DNA of 64,000 bases. It comes from Streptomyces roseifaciens. Lineage in GTDB: Bacteria; Actinomycetota; Actinomycetes; Streptomycetales; Streptomycetaceae. The stretch's first letter is position 1; each line of letters starts with the position of its first letter. Shown one piece after another: positions 63,892-64,000 of this stretch. The stretch lies in contig NZ_LNBE01000004.1 of NCBI RefSeq assembly GCF_001445655.1, positions 2,801,218 to 2,865,217 on the forward strand, read 5' to 3'. Made by a program: the position numbers and the translations under genes. The notes beneath the pieces were generated by a model, which worked only from the letters and a program-made list of their open reading frames with translations, was not told where the DNA came from and made no database searches.

Positions 63892-64000
63892 TCAGGTGCG
63901 GCCGCGCAGGGAGCGCAGGTGCTGGGCGACCGGGGCCAGGGAGGCGTAGAGGGCCTTGAGGTCCGCCTCGCCCAGCAGGTCGATGAAGTGCTCGCGCACG
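63892..64000 (-). CDS. MarR-family regulator, C-terminal end only
   Basis: A minus-strand frame with stop at 63892-63894 reads VREHFIDLLGEADLKALY then APVAQHLRSLRGR, the C-terminal helix of MarR-type repressors, and runs off the right edge. The gene is partial; it matches the position of SCO5405 in the S. coelicolor order. Confidence 0.55.
   Translation of the reverse strand, partial: VREHFIDLLGEADLKALYASLAPVAQHLRSLRGRT

Overview
The window is high-GC actinobacterial DNA. Its gene order (hom-thrC-thrB-rho, LCP, rpmE-prfA-prmC, the atp operon, chiC-chiRS, nucS, filP-scy, mce, meaB) is the conserved core order I recall from Streptomyces coelicolor around SCO5351-SCO5405, so this is a Streptomyces or very close relative. 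No database was searched.

Bases 1 to about 10,315 are the right part of an integrative and conjugative element of the actinomycete type (AICE), inserted at the 3' end of a tRNA-Arg(CCG) gene. Its left end lies outside the window. From left to right it holds: a TraB/FtsK-type DNA translocase (5' end cut off); an array of four near-identical palindromes that may be the transfer locus; four small transfer/spread-type genes; a hairpin plus a 21-codon leader; two tandem primase-polymerase (prim-pol) genes; a small Cys-containing protein; an in-frame fusion of a PP-loop (PAPS-reductase-like) domain with a DUF3987 helicase-like domain; a bipolar array of TGACAGAAC iterons that may be the replication origin; then xis, int and the attachment site. 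This replication module is the most unusual part of the window.

From the tRNA to 26.4 kb the chromosome carries a leaderless response regulator, an ArgS-like protein without a catalytic domain, lysine and threonine biosynthesis (lysA, hom, thrC, thrB), rho, an LCP ligase, rpmE with a textbook SigR-type promoter, prfA, prmC, the tRNA-modifying Sua5/TsaC, a phosphatase-like protein with its nucleophile replaced, and a divergent SHMT paralogue. A WecA-type glycosyl-phosphate transferase precedes the complete F1Fo ATP synthase operon atpIBEFHAGDC (28.2-36.0 kb).

From 36 to 49.9 kb lie a DUF2550 membrane protein, a secreted chitinase with its two-component system, a PduO-type cobalamin adenosyltransferase, 3-hydroxyacyl-CoA dehydrogenase, a STAS protein, a membrane-anchored P-loop ATPase, the NucS mismatch endonuclease, and small conserved proteins. 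From 49.9 to 59 kb, mostly on the minus strand, are two paralogous ABC exporter operons and the polar-growth coiled-coil proteins FilP and Scy. The right end holds methylmalonyl-CoA metabolism (mce, thiolase, meaB), a penicillin-binding protein with altered motifs, and the end of a MarR-type regulator gene.
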